The notes below the pieces were generated by a model. It worked only from the letters and a program-made list of their open reading frames with translations. It was not told where the DNA came from and searched no databases. DNA of 64,000 nucleotides, taken from contig JAZQVO010000003.1 of the NCBI GenBank assembly GCA_045631905.1, positions 19,634 through 83,633 of the forward strand, given 5' to 3'. The translations under genes and the position numbers were made by a program. The DNA is from HGM04593 sp045631905. Lineage in GTDB: Bacteria > Bacteroidota > Bacteroidia > Bacteroidales > Bacteroidaceae. Shown one piece after another: positions 35,281 through 44,539 of the stretch; positions within the stretch are counted from its first letter, which is position 1, and every line of letters begins with the position of its first letter.

Positions 35281-36129
35281 ATGAAGAAATTACTCTTTTT
35301 ATCGGTAATTACGACGATGTTCTTTGCATCGTGTTCAAGTGATGATGGAGGGGCACCTCTGCCACCCGACAACGTCTTCGAGGTGGAGGGCTCTGTGTGC
35401 GATGTGGTTCATAATAATGATGCAACTGCGACAATTATTATGAAAAACGCGAAATTTGCCGAACGTATGCCCGCGATGGATATAATATTGCCACATGTTC
35501 CGGTGTATGCCTCGGGTGAGGAGTTGTTGCTCATGTCCGCCGAGGTGGTTCCCGAAGTTGAGTTTGGTGGGGTTGTCGGTCCTTTCGAGGCCTATACAAT
35601 AAACGACTTTTCGGGTGAGATTACAGCCGATGCCTCTCTCTCTTTTCAATGTTACTTGCACCTGGGCAAGATAGCTTTCCATGGTGTGCCCGAAGGTGAC
35701 GGCTACAAGGGGGTGACAACTGTTACATCGCCCGAGGGTGATGCTCCTGCCGATGTTCCTGCGGTTATTGTTAAGGAATTTCCCGGCACAAACAGCGTAG
35801 CCGAGTTTGGCGATGGTTCGGCACTCACCGTAACACTTAATAACGTCTCTTTTGCACAGAACATGCCACCTATGAACATACGTATACCCGGTATAGCTTA
35901 TGTTGCCGAGGGCAGTTATTATAGTGCGGTTATTGTGCCCGAAATCTCAATGATGGGCTCTGCTTATAGCAAAACAGAGGCTTATACCATGAATAGTGTT
36001 AAATGCACTATTGCAGGTAATGAAATTTGCATGACACTATCGTTCCCTATGGGCTACCTGCGCTACACGGCAACAGCGGTCGATGGTGTTTACACAGGCA
36101 TTATGACATTCACAAACAAACAAGAATAA
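35281..36129 (+). CDS. Two-module calycin-like lipoprotein
   Basis: A 282-residue exported lipoprotein (MKKLLFLSVITTMFFASC, lipobox Cys18). It contains two copies of a calycin-like beta-barrel module (about 30-135 and 165-280). The repeats align in FAERMPAMDIILPHVPVY against FAQNMPPMNIRIPGIAYV, and in EAYTINDFSGEI against EAYTMNSVKCTI. Such modules bind small hydrophobic ligands in other families. It follows the TonB receptor by 11 bp and precedes the DUF4091 gene by 4 bp, suggesting a surface-exposed capture protein for that receptor; this is inference. Confidence 0.78.
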   Translation: MKKLLFLSVITTMFFASCSSDDGGAPLPPDNVFEVEGSVCDVVHNNDATATIIMKNAKFAERMPAMDIILPHVPVYASGEELLLMSAEVVPEVEFGGVVGPFEAYTINDFSGEITADASLSFQCYLHLGKIAFHGVPEGDGYKGVTTVTSPEGDAPADVPAVIVKEFPGTNSVAEFGDGSALTVTLNNVSFAQNMPPMNIRIPGIAYVAEGSYYSAVIVPEISMMGSAYSKTEAYTMNSVKCTIAGNEICMTLSFPMGYLRYTATAVDGVYTGIMTFTNKQE

Positions 36130-36133
36130 CACT

Positions 36134-37807
36134 ATGAGAAAGGTGTTTTCTTTTATCCTCGCCCTGTTGCTTATGCAGGGTGTGTATGGCAAGACTATTG
36201 CAGGGGGCGAGCTCTCTGTTCAGTGGGGAACAACCGACAGTCGCTACGAGCGTAACATAGGAGGCGATGTCTCTGCAACGGCTGTAAACCGTGCTGTTGC
36301 ATGGCGTGGCGAGAGTGTGAACTTTCAGTTGCTCGTTAAAAACAGAGGTGCCGAAAAGGCTGTCGAGTATGTTTTTAGCGACCTTAAATGCGGTAAAAAC
36401 ATAATATCGGCCGAAAACGTCGTCGGAGGCTTTGTGCAAGATGTCATAACCGACCGTTTCACCGGTTGCGGAAAGCATGCGGTAGATGCACACGGCGAAA
36501 ACCTTTCGGCCGATAGAATAACCTCCACCAACCCTCTTGTGCTTGCTCCATCGACCAATAATGGTTTGTGGCTCACAGTAAATGTGCCGGCCGATGCTCT
36601 CCCCGGAACATACAAGGGTTATGTAACGGTTAAGTGCGACGGGAGCAAGGCTGTGATGAGCTATAACGTGAAGGTGCTCTCGCGCACCCTTCCCTCACCC
36701 AAAGAGTGGAAATTTCACCTCGACCTGTGGCAGAACCCCTATGCCGTTGCCCGTGTGCATGGTGTTGAACCATGGTCGGCCGAACATTTTGATAAGTTGC
36801 GCCCCTACATGACCAAGCTTGCTTCGGCAGGTCAAAAGGCTATCACAGCCACTCTTATCGATCGCCCTTGGGACGGGCAGACATACGACCCGTTTGGCAG
36901 TATGGTTACATGGGTTAAAAAGGCCGACGGCAGTTGGTTCTACGACTTTACCATCTTTGACATGTGGGTTGAGTTCATGATGGGTTGCGGGGTGGACAAG
37001 GAGATTACATGCTTCTCCATGATACCATGGAAACTATCGTTCCGTTACTACGACCAGGCAACCCACAGCCACAAATATGTGCAGTGTGCACCCGGAGAGG
37101 TTGCCTATGAACAGTTTTGGGGCGGTATGTTGCAGGCTTTTGCCAAGCACTTGAAAGAGAAAGGGTGGTTCGAAAAGACATTTATCTCCATGGACGAGCG
37201 TAGCTTGCACCAGATGCAGGCGGCAATAGCAGTTATCAACAAGTATGCGCCCGGCATGAAAATTTCTATGGCGGGTAACTACCACCCCGAGATTGAGGCG
37301 CAAATAAGCGATTATTGCCTCGACATATTTGCTTATGGTGCCTACACACCCGAACTTTTGGCACGTCGTCGCGCCGAGGGCAAGGTATCGACCTTCTACA
37401 CATGCTGTTCGGCCGAGTACCCTAATCTCTTTACCTTTACAGCCCCTGCCGATGCCGAGTTTATAGCATTAGAGGCTCTTGCAAAGGACCTCGACGGCTA
37501 TCTTCGCTGGGCCTATAACAGCTGGACCGTTGAGCCCGAAAAGGACTCTCGTTTCACAGCATGGCCTGCCGGTGACACATATGTTATCTATCCACACAGC
37601 ATAAGCTCGGTGCGTTGGGAGCGTTTCGTGCAGGGTATCCGCCAATTTGAAAAATATAAAATCCTCTATGCCGAGGCCATGGAACGAGGCGATAAAAAGA
37701 GCCTTGCCAAGTTGGAGAAACTGCTCAAAACAGTTGATATAAAGAAGATATCAACCCACAGCGCCGAGATTGTAAATAATTTCCGTAATAAATTGAACGG
37801 GTTTTAA
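36134..37807 (+). CDS. DUF4091-domain protein (putative glycoside hydrolase-like)
   Basis: A 557-residue exported protein (signal MRKVFSFILALLLMQGVYG). Residues about 25-190 form a beta-sandwich; residues about 195-480 look like a TIM-barrel with FHLDLWQNPYAVARVHGVEPW, FISMDERSLHQMQAAI and the C-terminal DGYLRWAYNSW segment typical of DUF4091. The DER triad in FISMDERS could be catalytic. Many DUF4091 proteins occur near glycan utilisation genes, but no SusCD pair is present here. It overlaps nothing and lies 3 bp before the flavodiiron gene. Confidence 0.8.
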   Translation: MRKVFSFILALLLMQGVYGKTIAGGELSVQWGTTDSRYERNIGGDVSATAVNRAVAWRGESVNFQLLVKNRGAEKAVEYVFSDLKCGKNIISAENVVGGFVQDVITDRFTGCGKHAVDAHGENLSADRITSTNPLVLAPSTNNGLWLTVNVPADALPGTYKGYVTVKCDGSKAVMSYNVKVLSRTLPSPKEWKFHLDLWQNPYAVARVHGVEPWSAEHFDKLRPYMTKLASAGQKAITATLIDRPWDGQTYDPFGSMVTWVKKADGSWFYDFTIFDMWVEFMMGCGVDKEITCFSMIPWKLSFRYYDQATHSHKYVQCAPGEVAYEQFWGGMLQAFAKHLKEKGWFEKTFISMDERSLHQMQAAIAVINKYAPGMKISMAGNYHPEIEAQISDYCLDIFAYGAYTPELLARRRAEGKVSTFYTCCSAEYPNLFTFTAPADAEFIALEALAKDLDGYLRWAYNSWTVEPEKDSRFTAWPAGDTYVIYPHSISSVRWERFVQGIRQFEKYKILYAEAMERGDKKSLAKLEKLLKTVDIKKISTHSAEIVNNFRNKLNGF

Positions 37808-37810
37808 TAT

Positions 37811-38974
37811 ATGATACAAAACATAACAGACACAATTAAATACATAGGTGTAGATGACGCCACGCTCGACCTCTTCGAAAGCCAGTATATAGTGCCTAAC
37901 GGCATGGCTTATAACTCCTATCTCATAGATGACGAGGAGATAGCCATACTCGACACAGCCGACGCGCGTATGGCAACAGAGTGGTGGAGCAATGTTGAAA
38001 CGGCTCTTGCCGGTCGCCAGCCATCGTATCTTATTGTGCACCATGCCGAGCCCGACCACGCCTCGCTCATAGCCGAGGCTATGGCAAAGTACCCTTCGTT
38101 GCGCATTGTGGCATCGCCCAAGGCTGTGCAGATGTTGCCACAATTCTTCGAGGGTGTAGATTTTTCGGCTCGCTCGCTGGCTGTCAAGGAGGGTGACACG
38201 CTCTCGCTCGGCAAGCATAAATTGCAGTTTCTCCATGCTCCCATGGTGCACTGGCCCGAGGTGATGGTTACGTTCGATGCTACCGATAAGGTGCTCTTCT
38301 CGGCCGATGCTTTTGGTAAGTTCGGTGCTCTTTCGGTGGAGGAGGAGTGGGCTTGCGAGGCTCGTCGCTACTACTTTAATATATGTGGCAAGTATGGTGC
38401 TCAGGTGCAGATGTTGTTGAAGAAGGTCGCCACCTTGCCTGTTGAAATTATTTGCCCGTTGCATGGTCCTGTGCTCAAAGAGAATCTTGGTTATTACATA
38501 GGGCTTTACGACACATGGAGCAAGTATGACCCCGAGACCGAAGGTGTCTTTGTTGCCTATGCCTCGATACATGGTGGCACAGCCGTTGCCGCCAAACGCC
38601 TTGCCGAGATGCTCTCTTCGGCAGGCGCACAGAAGGTTGCCGTGTCCGACCTCTCGCGTTGCGACCTTGCCGAGGCTGTGGAAGATGCCTTCCGCTACTC
38701 GCGCATGGTGCTCTGTGCTTCGTCCTACGATGCAGGAGTGTTCCCTCCCATGGCCGATTTTCTGCATCACCTCAAAGGAAAGAATTTCCAGAATCGCAAG
38801 GTCGCCCTTTTAGAGAACGGCTCGTGGGCTCCCTCGGCAGGTCGAGTGATGCGCTCCATGCTCGAAGAGATGAAGGCTGTTGAGATTGTGGAGCCCATGG
38901 TAACCATACGCTCGCGCATGAAGGAGAGCGATATCCCCTCTATGCAACAGTTGGTAGAGGCTCTTTTAAGATAG
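37811..38974 (+). CDS. Flavodiiron protein (FprA-type oxygen/NO reductase)
   Basis: Reduces oxygen or nitric oxide in anaerobes. The 387 residues have a metallo-beta-lactamase-like di-iron domain with HHAEPDHAS (about 77-85), HAPMVHWPE, FSADAFGKFG and CPLHGPVL, and a C-terminal flavodoxin domain from about residue 245 (VFVAYASIHGGTAVAAKRL, CASSYDAGVFPPMADFL). No rubredoxin domain is fused. It is the last gene of the operon that starts with the TonB receptor and ends at a stem-loop. Confidence 0.93.
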   Translation: MIQNITDTIKYIGVDDATLDLFESQYIVPNGMAYNSYLIDDEEIAILDTADARMATEWWSNVETALAGRQPSYLIVHHAEPDHASLIAEAMAKYPSLRIVASPKAVQMLPQFFEGVDFSARSLAVKEGDTLSLGKHKLQFLHAPMVHWPEVMVTFDATDKVLFSADAFGKFGALSVEEEWACEARRYYFNICGKYGAQVQMLLKKVATLPVEIICPLHGPVLKENLGYYIGLYDTWSKYDPETEGVFVAYASIHGGTAVAAKRLAEMLSSAGAQKVAVSDLSRCDLAEAVEDAFRYSRMVLCASSYDAGVFPPMADFLHHLKGKNFQNRKVALLENGSWAPSAGRVMRSMLEEMKAVEIVEPMVTIRSRMKESDIPSMQQLVEALLR

Positions 38975-39057
38975 GTTTTTATAGTTGAATACAGAAACAG
39001 GTTTGTTGTCAGGTTAGATAAACCCAAACAAAAACGACAGCCCTTTTACAAAGAAAG

Positions 39058-39085
39058 CAATCCCCGTCATATGTGACGGGGATTG
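39058..39085. terminator. Bidirectional terminator between the flavodiiron and MscS genes
   Basis: Perfect 12-bp stem CAATCCCCGTCA, loop TATG, TGACGGGGATTG, with T-containing tails on both strands. The two flanking genes converge on it. Confidence 0.8.
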
Positions 39086-39110
39086 TGTGTTTAAAAAGCG
39101 GTATAGTGTG

Positions 39111-40292
39111 TTACTCTTTGTCGGCCATGAAATTTGAAAGGTCGTAGCCGGCAGGAGCTTGGAACACCTTTATGCCAAAGTCGGGTATAACCGCAAGCAG
39201 GTGCTCGAACACCTCGGCTTGCAGGTGCTCGTATGAAACCCATTGAGTCGATGCCGAGAAGAAGTATAATTCAAGTGGCAGGCCCTGTGCCGTGGGTTGT
39301 AGCTGGCGTATCATAAGTGTCATATCTGTGTTTACCTTCTGGTGGCTTTCGAGGTAAATTCTCAGGTAGTTTCTCAGAACCGAAAGGTTTACCACCTTGC
39401 CACCCGTCTCCTCCATGCCTTCGAGCCACCCCTTTTGGGCAAATAACTTCATCTGTCCGTCGGTGCAGAAGGTTACGCTGTTCATGTCTATGTATATCGA
39501 GCGTTTTATGCGTCGTCCGCCGCTGTCGAACATTCCGCGCCAGTTTTGGAAAGACTCGCTCACAAGAATGTATGGCGGGATAGTGGTTATTGTCTTATCC
39601 CAGTTTTGAACCTTTACCGTGGTGAGCGTTACCTCTATCACCATGCCATCGGCATTATGTTTAGGGAGGGTTATCCAGTCGCCGGGGCGCAACATGTCGT
39701 TTATAGATAGCTGTACGCCTGCCACAAGTCCCATTATAGGGTCCTTGAATATGAGCATGAGCACGGCTGCCATGGCTCCAAGCCCTGTGAGCACATTCGA
39801 TGGGTTCTTGTCTATCACAAGGCTTATTATGATGATACCTCCTATACACACCGATATTATCTTGAACATTTGAAAAACTCCTTTCAGGGTGGTGTTCCTG
39901 AAATTTTTGTTCTCGTTAGAGATGTTATATAGTGCATTCAGAACCGAGAAGGAGAATTTTATGAGCATTATGGTTATGTAGATGTTCAGTATCTTATTGC
40001 ACCAATAGTATGTGTCGCCCTCTTTTGCAAACAGGTGGGGCATAATCATAATCATTATTATGGGTGGTATTATCCTGAACAGGTTTGTTACGATGTCTTC
40101 GTTGAGAAGAATATCGTCCCACTTGGTTCTTGTTCTCTCTGTGATGGTTTTTATTGATGGTATAACCGCTTTTCTTGTAATGAAATCTACAAGGTACACA
40201 AGCATTATTCCGGCTGTAATGAATATGGCCATGCGCAAGCTTGGCTTGTTGTTCCATATGTTCAGTATGTCGATAAAGGCAGGTGTTGTCAT
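39111..40292 (-). CDS. MscS-family mechanosensitive channel (YbdG-like)
   Basis: Releases solutes when membrane tension rises. The 393 residues show about five membrane helices in the first 190 residues, then the MscS pore/beta domain: LTGLGAMAAVLMLIFKDPIMGLVAGVQL (pore helix), MLRPGDWITLP and TTVKVQNWDKTITTIPPYILVSESFQNW, the last a signature of the YbdG/YnaI-like subgroup. A cytoplasmic domain follows. It is monocistronic. Confidence 0.9.
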   Translation of the reverse strand: MTTPAFIDILNIWNNKPSLRMAIFITAGIMLVYLVDFITRKAVIPSIKTITERTRTKWDDILLNEDIVTNLFRIIPPIIMIMIMPHLFAKEGDTYYWCNKILNIYITIMLIKFSFSVLNALYNISNENKNFRNTTLKGVFQMFKIISVCIGGIIIISLVIDKNPSNVLTGLGAMAAVLMLIFKDPIMGLVAGVQLSINDMLRPGDWITLPKHNADGMVIEVTLTTVKVQNWDKTITTIPPYILVSESFQNWRGMFDSGGRRIKRSIYIDMNSVTFCTDGQMKLFAQKGWLEGMEETGGKVVNLSVLRNYLRIYLESHQKVNTDMTLMIRQLQPTAQGLPLELYFFSASTQWVSYEHLQAEVFEHLLAVIPDFGIKVFQAPAGYDLSNFMADKE

Positions 40293-40326
40293 ATAAATGT
40301 GTGTTTGTTAAAATTATTTGCAGTCT

Positions 40327-40334
40327 CAAATATA
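40327..40334 (-). promoter_or_regulatory. Promoter -7 box of the MscS gene
   Basis: TATATTTG on the reverse strand, 34 bp before the ATG at 40292; no clear -33 TTG. Confidence 0.45.
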
Positions 40335-40418
40335 GTAAGAATGGGTGGAAGTTTGGTAATCGGGTTGCAAATATTATGTTTAACTTTGGAATTTAAACCT
40401 TTTAATACTCTTGGAACG

Positions 40419-40449
40419 CAACAAGGGCCGGTTTTGCCGGCCCTTGTTG
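40419..40449. terminator. Terminator hairpin downstream of the GH95 gene
   Basis: Perfect 13-bp stem CAACAAGGGCCGG (40419-40431) with CCGGCCCTTGTTG (40437-40449). Strong G+C stem, 21 bp after the GH95 stop on the reverse strand, but with a weak T tract there. Confidence 0.65.
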
Positions 40450-40470
40450 TTGGTATTTTGTCGTTATGTT

Positions 40471-43400
40471 TTACTCTGCGATGAACTTTTGTTTGTTCTT
40501 TATGTAAACGTGTCCTTTTATGGTGCTGTTTACCTTGCGTCCCATGAGGTCGTAAACTATGTTGTCGCCCTCTTTCGTGTCGGCTGTGGTCTCCTCGATG
40601 CCTGTGGGAACTTCGCCAAAGAAGATGCTTACTCGGTCTTTTGCTCCGCTTGGTATTCTGTAAACATTGTTGTTAATCTTTTCGGGTGTAACAACAGTGT
40701 TATTAACATAGATTGTGGCATTCTCTATGCCGGGGTAGTTTACAAAGAGAGGTTGTCCCTGGTTGTTGTCGATGACAATCTCTGTTGCCTTGCTGTTCTC
40801 CCACTTTGTGCTTACGGTAAAGTCGCCGACAGCTTTCAAACCATTAATCTCGCCTGCGGGCCATGCTGTGGGCAACGCAGGAAGAATCTGCAATGTGTCG
40901 GAGTGGCTCTGCAACAGCATCTCGGCGATACCTGAGCATGCACCGAAGTTTCCATCGATCTGGAAGGGTGCGTGTGAGTCGTATAGGTTGTAGTAGATAC
41001 CTCCTGCATACTGGTTTGTACCGTATGAGGTTGAGTGTTTCAATGCTTTTTTGAGGATTGTGTGTGAGCGGTCGCCCATCAATGCGCGTGCCCACAAGTT
41101 AATCTTCCAGCCCATAGACCAACCTGTCGATTCGTCGCCACGCAACTTCATCGAGTTAATTGCGGGCTCAAAGAACTTGCTGCTGGGTGTAATCTGCCCG
41201 AAGGGGTAGAGTGCCATCAAATGTGACATGTGACGGTGCCCTCTGTCGTTCGAGGCAGTGAACTTGTTGTACTTCCACTCGCGGATAATTTTGCTACCTG
41301 TGGAAACGCCGTTATATGTTGCTCCCCAGTCGCCTGTGTAGCTTTCTGTGGCTATACCTTTGTCCATCTTGGCAAAGCGGTCGGTTATGAGGGCGTAATC
41401 CTCGGCGGTGATAACGCCTGCCTCAACGCCACCCAGTATATCGGCGGCTTTGATGGTGTTGTCGAGGACCTCCCACACAATTTGTTGTGCGTGTGCTACA
41501 CCGTCCTCGCTACCGGGGCCGTGCTCGGGAGAGTACTCGTTGGGGCACTCGTATGTGCCGTCGGTTGCAAGCTCCATGCGGTCGGCCCAGAATTGTGCGG
41601 CTCCGAGCATTGCGGGGAATGCTCTTTTGAGGTATTCTTTGTCGAGTGTGTAGCGATAGTGTTGCCACAAGTGTGTGCCGTACCATGCGTTGGCAATAAC
41701 GTAGTTGGGTGCAAAACCGCTGATGCCACCAAAGATGTTGTTCTCGGTCAAGCAGGTCCAGCCACGTGTCTCGCCGGCGATGGTTGCTCGGTTCTGCCAC
41801 TCGGGCTGTGCGGCCTCGTTAATTATGTAGTTGAGGAAGGGCACGTGCATCTCGCTCAGGTTGGTGGGCTCTACGGGCCAGTAGTTCATCTGTACGTTGA
41901 TGTTGGCGTGAATATCGCTGTGCCAGGGAGCGTTGGAGCTGTTGTTCCATATACCTTGGAGGTTGTTGGGGAGGTCTACTCCGCGTGACGATGATATTGA
42001 GAGGTAGCGACCAAAGTGGAAGTATAGTTGCTCCAGCATGAGGTTGCCCTCCATGGTGCCTGCGTTGTATGCATCTACCATCTCGTTTGTGGGCATTATG
42101 TTTTCGGTGCCGGCTATGTTGAAGGATACTCGCTTGTAGTACTGCTGGTAGTCGGCAATGTGTTTGCTTAACAGGGCTTTCCAGCTTTGTGATGCTACGC
42201 TTTCGGCACGTGTGGCGGCGTCGTCGAGTAGAACGGCTTTACGGCCCGATACGTGTGATACCTGGTCAGCTACGAAGTCGGTAATACCAACAAGAACCAC
42301 CATTACCGAGTTGGCTTTTTCAACCAAAATGCCCTTGTCGGTGGTTGTCATTTTACCGCCTTCGGGGATAACTTGCAAGTGTGCTGCGTAGCTCACTGTC
42401 TGCAAAGAACCGCTGAACATGGCGCAACCATCTTTGTACGATGTTTTTGCAACTATGCCAGGCTCGCCACTCTTCATGGTAAAGCGTAGGCTTATTTTGC
42501 CCTCCTCGCTTGCCTCGTAGCGTGCTATGACGGCTTTGTCGGGGTAGCTGGCGATGTAATGACGTTTGTATGTTACGCTCTTATCGCTGTTCTTGTAGCA
42601 TACGGTTCCTTTGGCCTCTTCGAGGTCGAGCTGGCGATAGTAGTCTGTTGCTCCTGTTGTTTCGTCGTAGCCTAACTCGTAGCTCATATCCTCGATGAAT
42701 ACGCTACCAAAGTTCTCGTAGATACCATACTGAGAGGGACCACCGCTCCACAGGGTTTTTTCGTTGAACTGAATCTCGTCGCGCTGTATACCGCCGAAGA
42801 GCGATGCACCAAATTGTCCGTTACCTATGGGGAGCGAGTACTCCATCCATTTGTTCGACACGCCTGTCAGTGTTGCAGGCTTGGTATACCACAATGTGTG
42901 TTTGTTTTTGGGTGTGTAGTTCTCTATACCTGTAACGTATACATCGTCGTAGTTGGCTTTTATATCGTCGGTTGTGAGTATCTCAACGGGGTAGTATCCG
43001 CTCCTTAATGAGCTCTGCATTGTCATACCGCCTATCTTGCCGTTTAATGCAAAGTTTCCTCTCAGCTTGTTCTTTTTGAGTGAAGCGTCGGCCGAGTGTA
43101 TCTCCCATTTGTAGGCGAGGCTGTTGTACGATGTGGCTACAAGTTTCCAGCCGGCCTCATATTCTGCATCGCTCAACCAAACTGAGTCGTTGGCAACGGT
43201 GAGGTACTGGCCGTTTTTGTTCTGTATCTGGAAGCTCTCCTCTGTTCCGATAAATTTCCAAAGGGCCTCCTCTTTTATCGCGGGATTGACAAGAGAGGGG
43301 TGTCCTGCTGTCAGCTTGCTCGACATAAACATTTTAGCGGTCAGGTAGTTTATTATGTACCAGTTTTCCTCCTCGGCGGTGCTGAACGCGGGCATGGTGG

Positions 43401-44289
43401 GGGTTGTAGAGCAGATGGTCAAGGGGTTGTTGGCGTCGCCGGCGTTCCACTCGCATATGGTTACACCCACCTTTGTGCCACCGTTTTGGTTCATGCTCTT
43501 CTCTTGTCCCACTCGTTTAATCTCGTATGTTCCGGGGTAGGTTGCGTTTCCGGTTTTCACAAGCTTCAGGGCTGTTTTTTCTGTTGCCGATGTCTTGAAA
43601 ACGTCCTCGTCGAAATATACATAGTTGCCATTGTGGCTCTTCATGTAGAACATGTTTGCGCTACCGATGAATATCCATTGATTTGCGTTGTCGATACCTA
43701 GTTTGGCTGTTGTTATGTTGGTGTCGCTACCGTTGTCTTGCAACACGTTACCACCGTTGGCAAACTGTACATAGTGGTATCTGGGGCTGTCCTCGTAGCT
43801 GAATATGTCAAATTCGGGCTTGGGCATCTCTGTTACAAACGAGATGGGGTTGTTTACGTCACCTGCTGTCCACTCGCCAAGCTCTCGTCCTGTGCCTGCG
43901 CCACCAAACTGGTTCATACTGCTCGAGGAGGTTGTGCGTTGAATTTCAAAGTAGCCGTTGTAGTTGGGGCTGCTAATAAGCTTCAGCTGTGTTTTGTTTG
44001 TGGCACTTGCTGTGAAACGGCTTCCTGTGAAGTAGGCGTAGTTGCCCCAGCGGTTTTTCAGGTAAAAATTGCTTGAATTTCCAATAAGTGCCCATTGGTT
44101 GGGGCTTTCGCTTGCTTGCATGGTTTTCAGGTTGTTGCCAGCGCCTTGGTCTCCCAAAATGGCACCACCTGTCTTGAACTGTATGTAATACCATACAGGT
44201 GCCTCCTCGGTCGAGAAGGTCGGCGATTGTGCGTTGATGGCTGTAAACGCAAAAATCGCTGCTAATAACAAGTAAAATCTTTTAAGCAT
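40471..44289 (-). CDS. GH95 alpha-L-fucosidase with N-terminal repeat modules and T9SS tail
   Basis: Removes terminal alpha-1,2-linked fucose from host glycans in characterised members. The 1,272 residues start with a signal peptide (MLKRFYLLLAAIFAFTAINA-Q). Three lectin-like modules follow (about 22-155, 160-295, 300-440) with repeated phrases such as SPNQWALIGNSSNFYLKN and NANQWIFIGSANMFYMKS. The GH95 enzyme spans about 470-1190, with HANINVQMNYWP, ECPNEYSPEHGPG (likely acid Glu) and QIDGNFGACSGI (likely base-region Asp). The last 60 residues (NIVYDLMGRKVNSTIKGHVYI) look like a T9SS sorting domain. It is monocistronic and lacks SusCD partners. Confidence 0.9.
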   Translation of the reverse strand: MLKRFYLLLAAIFAFTAINAQSPTFSTEEAPVWYYIQFKTGGAILGDQGAGNNLKTMQASESPNQWALIGNSSNFYLKNRWGNYAYFTGSRFTASATNKTQLKLISSPNYNGYFEIQRTTSSSSMNQFGGAGTGRELGEWTAGDVNNPISFVTEMPKPEFDIFSYEDSPRYHYVQFANGGNVLQDNGSDTNITTAKLGIDNANQWIFIGSANMFYMKSHNGNYVYFDEDVFKTSATEKTALKLVKTGNATYPGTYEIKRVGQEKSMNQNGGTKVGVTICEWNAGDANNPLTICSTTPTMPAFSTAEEENWYIINYLTAKMFMSSKLTAGHPSLVNPAIKEEALWKFIGTEESFQIQNKNGQYLTVANDSVWLSDAEYEAGWKLVATSYNSLAYKWEIHSADASLKKNKLRGNFALNGKIGGMTMQSSLRSGYYPVEILTTDDIKANYDDVYVTGIENYTPKNKHTLWYTKPATLTGVSNKWMEYSLPIGNGQFGASLFGGIQRDEIQFNEKTLWSGGPSQYGIYENFGSVFIEDMSYELGYDETTGATDYYRQLDLEEAKGTVCYKNSDKSVTYKRHYIASYPDKAVIARYEASEEGKISLRFTMKSGEPGIVAKTSYKDGCAMFSGSLQTVSYAAHLQVIPEGGKMTTTDKGILVEKANSVMVVLVGITDFVADQVSHVSGRKAVLLDDAATRAESVASQSWKALLSKHIADYQQYYKRVSFNIAGTENIMPTNEMVDAYNAGTMEGNLMLEQLYFHFGRYLSISSSRGVDLPNNLQGIWNNSSNAPWHSDIHANINVQMNYWPVEPTNLSEMHVPFLNYIINEAAQPEWQNRATIAGETRGWTCLTENNIFGGISGFAPNYVIANAWYGTHLWQHYRYTLDKEYLKRAFPAMLGAAQFWADRMELATDGTYECPNEYSPEHGPGSEDGVAHAQQIVWEVLDNTIKAADILGGVEAGVITAEDYALITDRFAKMDKGIATESYTGDWGATYNGVSTGSKIIREWKYNKFTASNDRGHRHMSHLMALYPFGQITPSSKFFEPAINSMKLRGDESTGWSMGWKINLWARALMGDRSHTILKKALKHSTSYGTNQYAGGIYYNLYDSHAPFQIDGNFGACSGIAEMLLQSHSDTLQILPALPTAWPAGEINGLKAVGDFTVSTKWENSKATEIVIDNNQGQPLFVNYPGIENATIYVNNTVVTPEKINNNVYRIPSGAKDRVSIFFGEVPTGIEETTADTKEGDNIVYDLMGRKVNSTIKGHVYIKNKQKFIAE

Positions 44290-44346
44290 GTTGTTGATAT
44301 TTAGTTAGTTAATATTTTTCTTTTCTTTCTTGCGTGCGCTGGCTTG

Positions 44347-44354
44347 CAAAGTAC
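44347..44354 (-). promoter_or_regulatory. Possible promoter -7 box of the GH95 gene
   Basis: GTACTTTG on the reverse strand, one base from TAnnTTTG, giving a leader of about 50 nt. The rest of 44290-44539 holds no ORF that I can support. Confidence 0.4.
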
Positions 44355-44480
44355 CTGTTTATGCTGTGCATACTCCTTGTAAAAGTGAGAAAAAAAAGTG
44401 AAATATGCAAGCGGGTTGTTTAAAAAGTGTTCTTTTGTGTTTTGCCGGGTGTTGGAGCAAATGTTCTTTTGGCTCATTAT

Positions 44481-44516
44481 AAGATAAACGACAGCGAGCT
44501 CGCTGTCGTTTATCTT
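44481..44516. terminator. 36-bp perfect palindrome downstream of the antiporter gene
   Basis: An 18-bp arm (AAGATAAACGACAGCGAG) is followed directly by its exact complement. Placed 24 bp after the antiporter stop on the reverse strand, it is most simply that gene's terminator, with TTTATCTTATAAT as the tail. Confidence 0.7.
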
Positions 44517-44539
44517 GTTGCTTGTGGTGGTTGTAAATG

